From DASTCZ01 sp035308165 (lineage in GTDB: Bacteria; Acidobacteriota; Terriglobia; Acidiferrales; UBA7541), in assembly GCA_035308165.1 (NCBI GenBank), contig DATGHC010000074.1, positions 1 through 64,000 of the forward strand: 64,000 nucleotides of DNA. The letters run 5' to 3'. Positions 62,945-64,000 of this stretch are shown here, piece by piece. Numbering within the stretch: the stretch's first letter is position 1; every line of letters starts with the position of its first letter. The position numbers and the translations under genes are program-made. The notes under the pieces are model-generated. The model searched no databases and was not told the origin of the DNA. It worked only from the letters and a program-made list of their open reading frames with translations.

Positions 62945-63748
62945 TCAGTGCACGGGCTGAATCGTGGATTGTCCACCCAACAATTTCAGCTCGCCTTGCT
63001 CTAAACCCAGCACGCGGTCGCAGCGCTCGGCGAGAGCGCGGTTATGCGTTGCCAGTATGGATGTGAGTCGATGGGCCCGGTGTAAGCGCTGCATTAACTC
63101 AAAAACGCCGTCTGCATTCCGCTCGTCCAGATCCCCGGTGGGCTCATCGGCCAGCAACAGTTCCGGCTGATTCACCAAAGCCCGAGCAATCGCCACACGT
63201 TGCTGCTCGCCGCCGGAGAGCTCCCCCGCCCTCTGGCTTTTCTTATCGGCCAAGCCAACCTGGTCGAGCTGGCTGGCCGCTAATTCCAATGCTGCCGCGC
63301 GCTTGGCCCCGCGCATCAGGAGGGGCATAGCAACGTTTTCCGCAGCAGTAAAATCTGGCAGGAGATGATGCCTCTGCCAAACAAACCCGACGGATTGGTT
63401 CCGATAATCCGCGAGAGGTGCTTCGGAAAGCGAATGTAGTGCACGCGAACGAAAGTATACTGTACCGCTTGTTGGCATGTCCAGCGCGGCCAGCAAGTGC
63501 AGCAGCGTGCTTTTCCCGCTTCCGGATGGGCCCATGACGGCGACCATCTCTCCTTCGGCTACCGAAAGTTGAATTGAGTTCAGAACGACCTGTTGCGCGG
63601 TTCCCAACCCAAAAACCTTGCGTAATTCGCGGGTTTCGACCACGGGACTTGGCACTGCGGATGCCGATCCGGTGGACGAATTGGAGGCAGAATTGACTTC
63701 TGATCCGCTCGTCCCGCTAATGTTGCGCCGTGTGTTGGCTGGGTTCAT
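62945..63748 (-). CDS. lolD: ABC ATPase, LolD type
   Basis: The ~267-residue protein is a LolD/MacB-family ATPase with an N-terminal Ser/Ala-rich extension (about 1-36). Motifs: Walker A GPSGSGKST, Q-loop VWQRHHLLPDFTAAENV, signature LSGGEQQRVAIARAL, Walker B LLLADEPTGDLD, H-loop ATHNRALAE. In Gram-negative bacteria LolD powers lipoprotein release from the inner membrane through LolC/E; the position upstream of clpC and bamA supports an envelope role, but the permease genes would lie outside the window. The start is ATG 63748, one codon after a TTG. Distinct from the iron-cluster ATPase, it lacks a DtxR domain. Confidence 0.8.
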   Translation of the reverse strand: MNPANTRRNISGTSGSEVNSASNSSTGSASAVPSPVVETRELRKVFGLGTAQQVVLNSIQLSVAEGEMVAVMGPSGSGKSTLLHLLAALDMPTSGTVYFRSRALHSLSEAPLADYRNQSVGFVWQRHHLLPDFTAAENVAMPLLMRGAKRAAALELAASQLDQVGLADKKSQRAGELSGGEQQRVAIARALVNQPELLLADEPTGDLDERNADGVFELMQRLHRAHRLTSILATHNRALAERCDRVLGLEQGELKLLGGQSTIQPVH

Positions 63749-63751
63749 CAA

Positions 63752-64000
63752 GTTTTCTTTGACTAGAACCTACATCTTTGAAACCCTTCTATTATGTCTG
63801 ATGCCATTTTCTGCCACTGTGTCGTTCTAATGTTTAGCACATACGGCAAAATAATTTCCCATTCCTAATGAAAGGTCGCTGTGCAAAAGCGGCGATCGGT
63901 GCGAATCCGCTTGGAAAGCCCCCAACCCATTGAAAAACATGGAATTGTAACATGCCCAACATTCCCTAAAATGGGTAAATTCAAGGTCTTTCCGCTCCCT
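63752..64000. other. Upstream region of lolD, no gene recognised
   Basis: Between the lolD start and the right edge I see no convincing coding frame. A weak hairpin GCGG/CCGC near 63,880-63,921 does not match a tRNA or riboswitch that I could recognise. Confidence 0.4.

Noticed and set aside
63870..63930. tRNA- or riboswitch-like segment near GGTGCGAATCCG
   Set aside because: No acceptor stem, anticodon arm or known aptamer core could be folded by eye.

Overview
The window reads as a chromosomal segment of an uncultured-type Acidobacteriota (Terriglobia/Acidoferrales-like). The inference rests on two orphan MacB-like permeases of the 'acidobacterial duplicated orphan permease' type, abundant FG-GAP and YVTN beta-propeller exported proteins, a very large Vps10/BNR propeller protein, a Gram-negative envelope gene set (bamA, ompH/skp, lolD) and moderately high GC. 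No tRNA, rRNA, CRISPR array, transposase or phage gene was recognised. The left edge cuts a fabF-like gene.

Layout. 1-10.4 kb: partial ketosynthase, ferredoxin, a TlpA-like thioredoxin, an UPF0173 metallo-hydrolase and an O-methyltransferase on +, then proline dehydrogenase, thioredoxin reductase, a hybrid histidine kinase, and an exported acetamidase-like / FMN alpha-hydroxyacid oxidase pair on -. 10.5-17 kb: orphan permease, a glycine-zipper exported protein, a coiled-coil membrane protein behind a near-perfect sigma-54 promoter, an FG-GAP protein, and a repeat-rich intergenic region. 17-25.4 kb: metallophosphoesterase with a repeat-derived insertion, SPFH protein, S41 peptidase, then a + run of bacillithiol-transferase-like, cyclophilin, membrane protein, flavin reductase and mscL genes, and an APC transporter with a Usp-like tail. 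25.5-31 kb: DUF971 protein and a compact, partly translationally coupled iron-uptake operon. 31-43.3 kb: a secretin interrupted by a seven-bladed propeller, ompH, M19 dipeptidase, cyanophycinase-like protein, second orphan permease, BNR propeller. 43.6-50.5 kb: rimP-nusA-infB-DUF503-rbfA-truB translation/transcription operon. 50.5-52.1 kb: two REC-PilZ regulators. 52.3-53.7 kb: amidohydrolase. 53.7-63.8 kb: lolD-clpC-bamA-YVTN lipoprotein run on the minus strand.

The most unusual content is the iron cluster at 25,949-30,949. An FTR1 permease fused to a DUF2318 Fe-S-type domain is followed by two FtsX-type permeases and an ABC ATPase that carries a complete DtxR/IdeR-like regulator at its C-terminus, with the known metal ligands of DtxR conserved by eye. 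A tandem array of a palindromic 10-mer sits between the candidate promoter and the first start codon. This looks like a transport ATPase that may also sense metal and possibly regulate its own operon. The second is the secretin-like protein at 31,022-33,874, whose secretin domain is split by seven FG-GAP blades.
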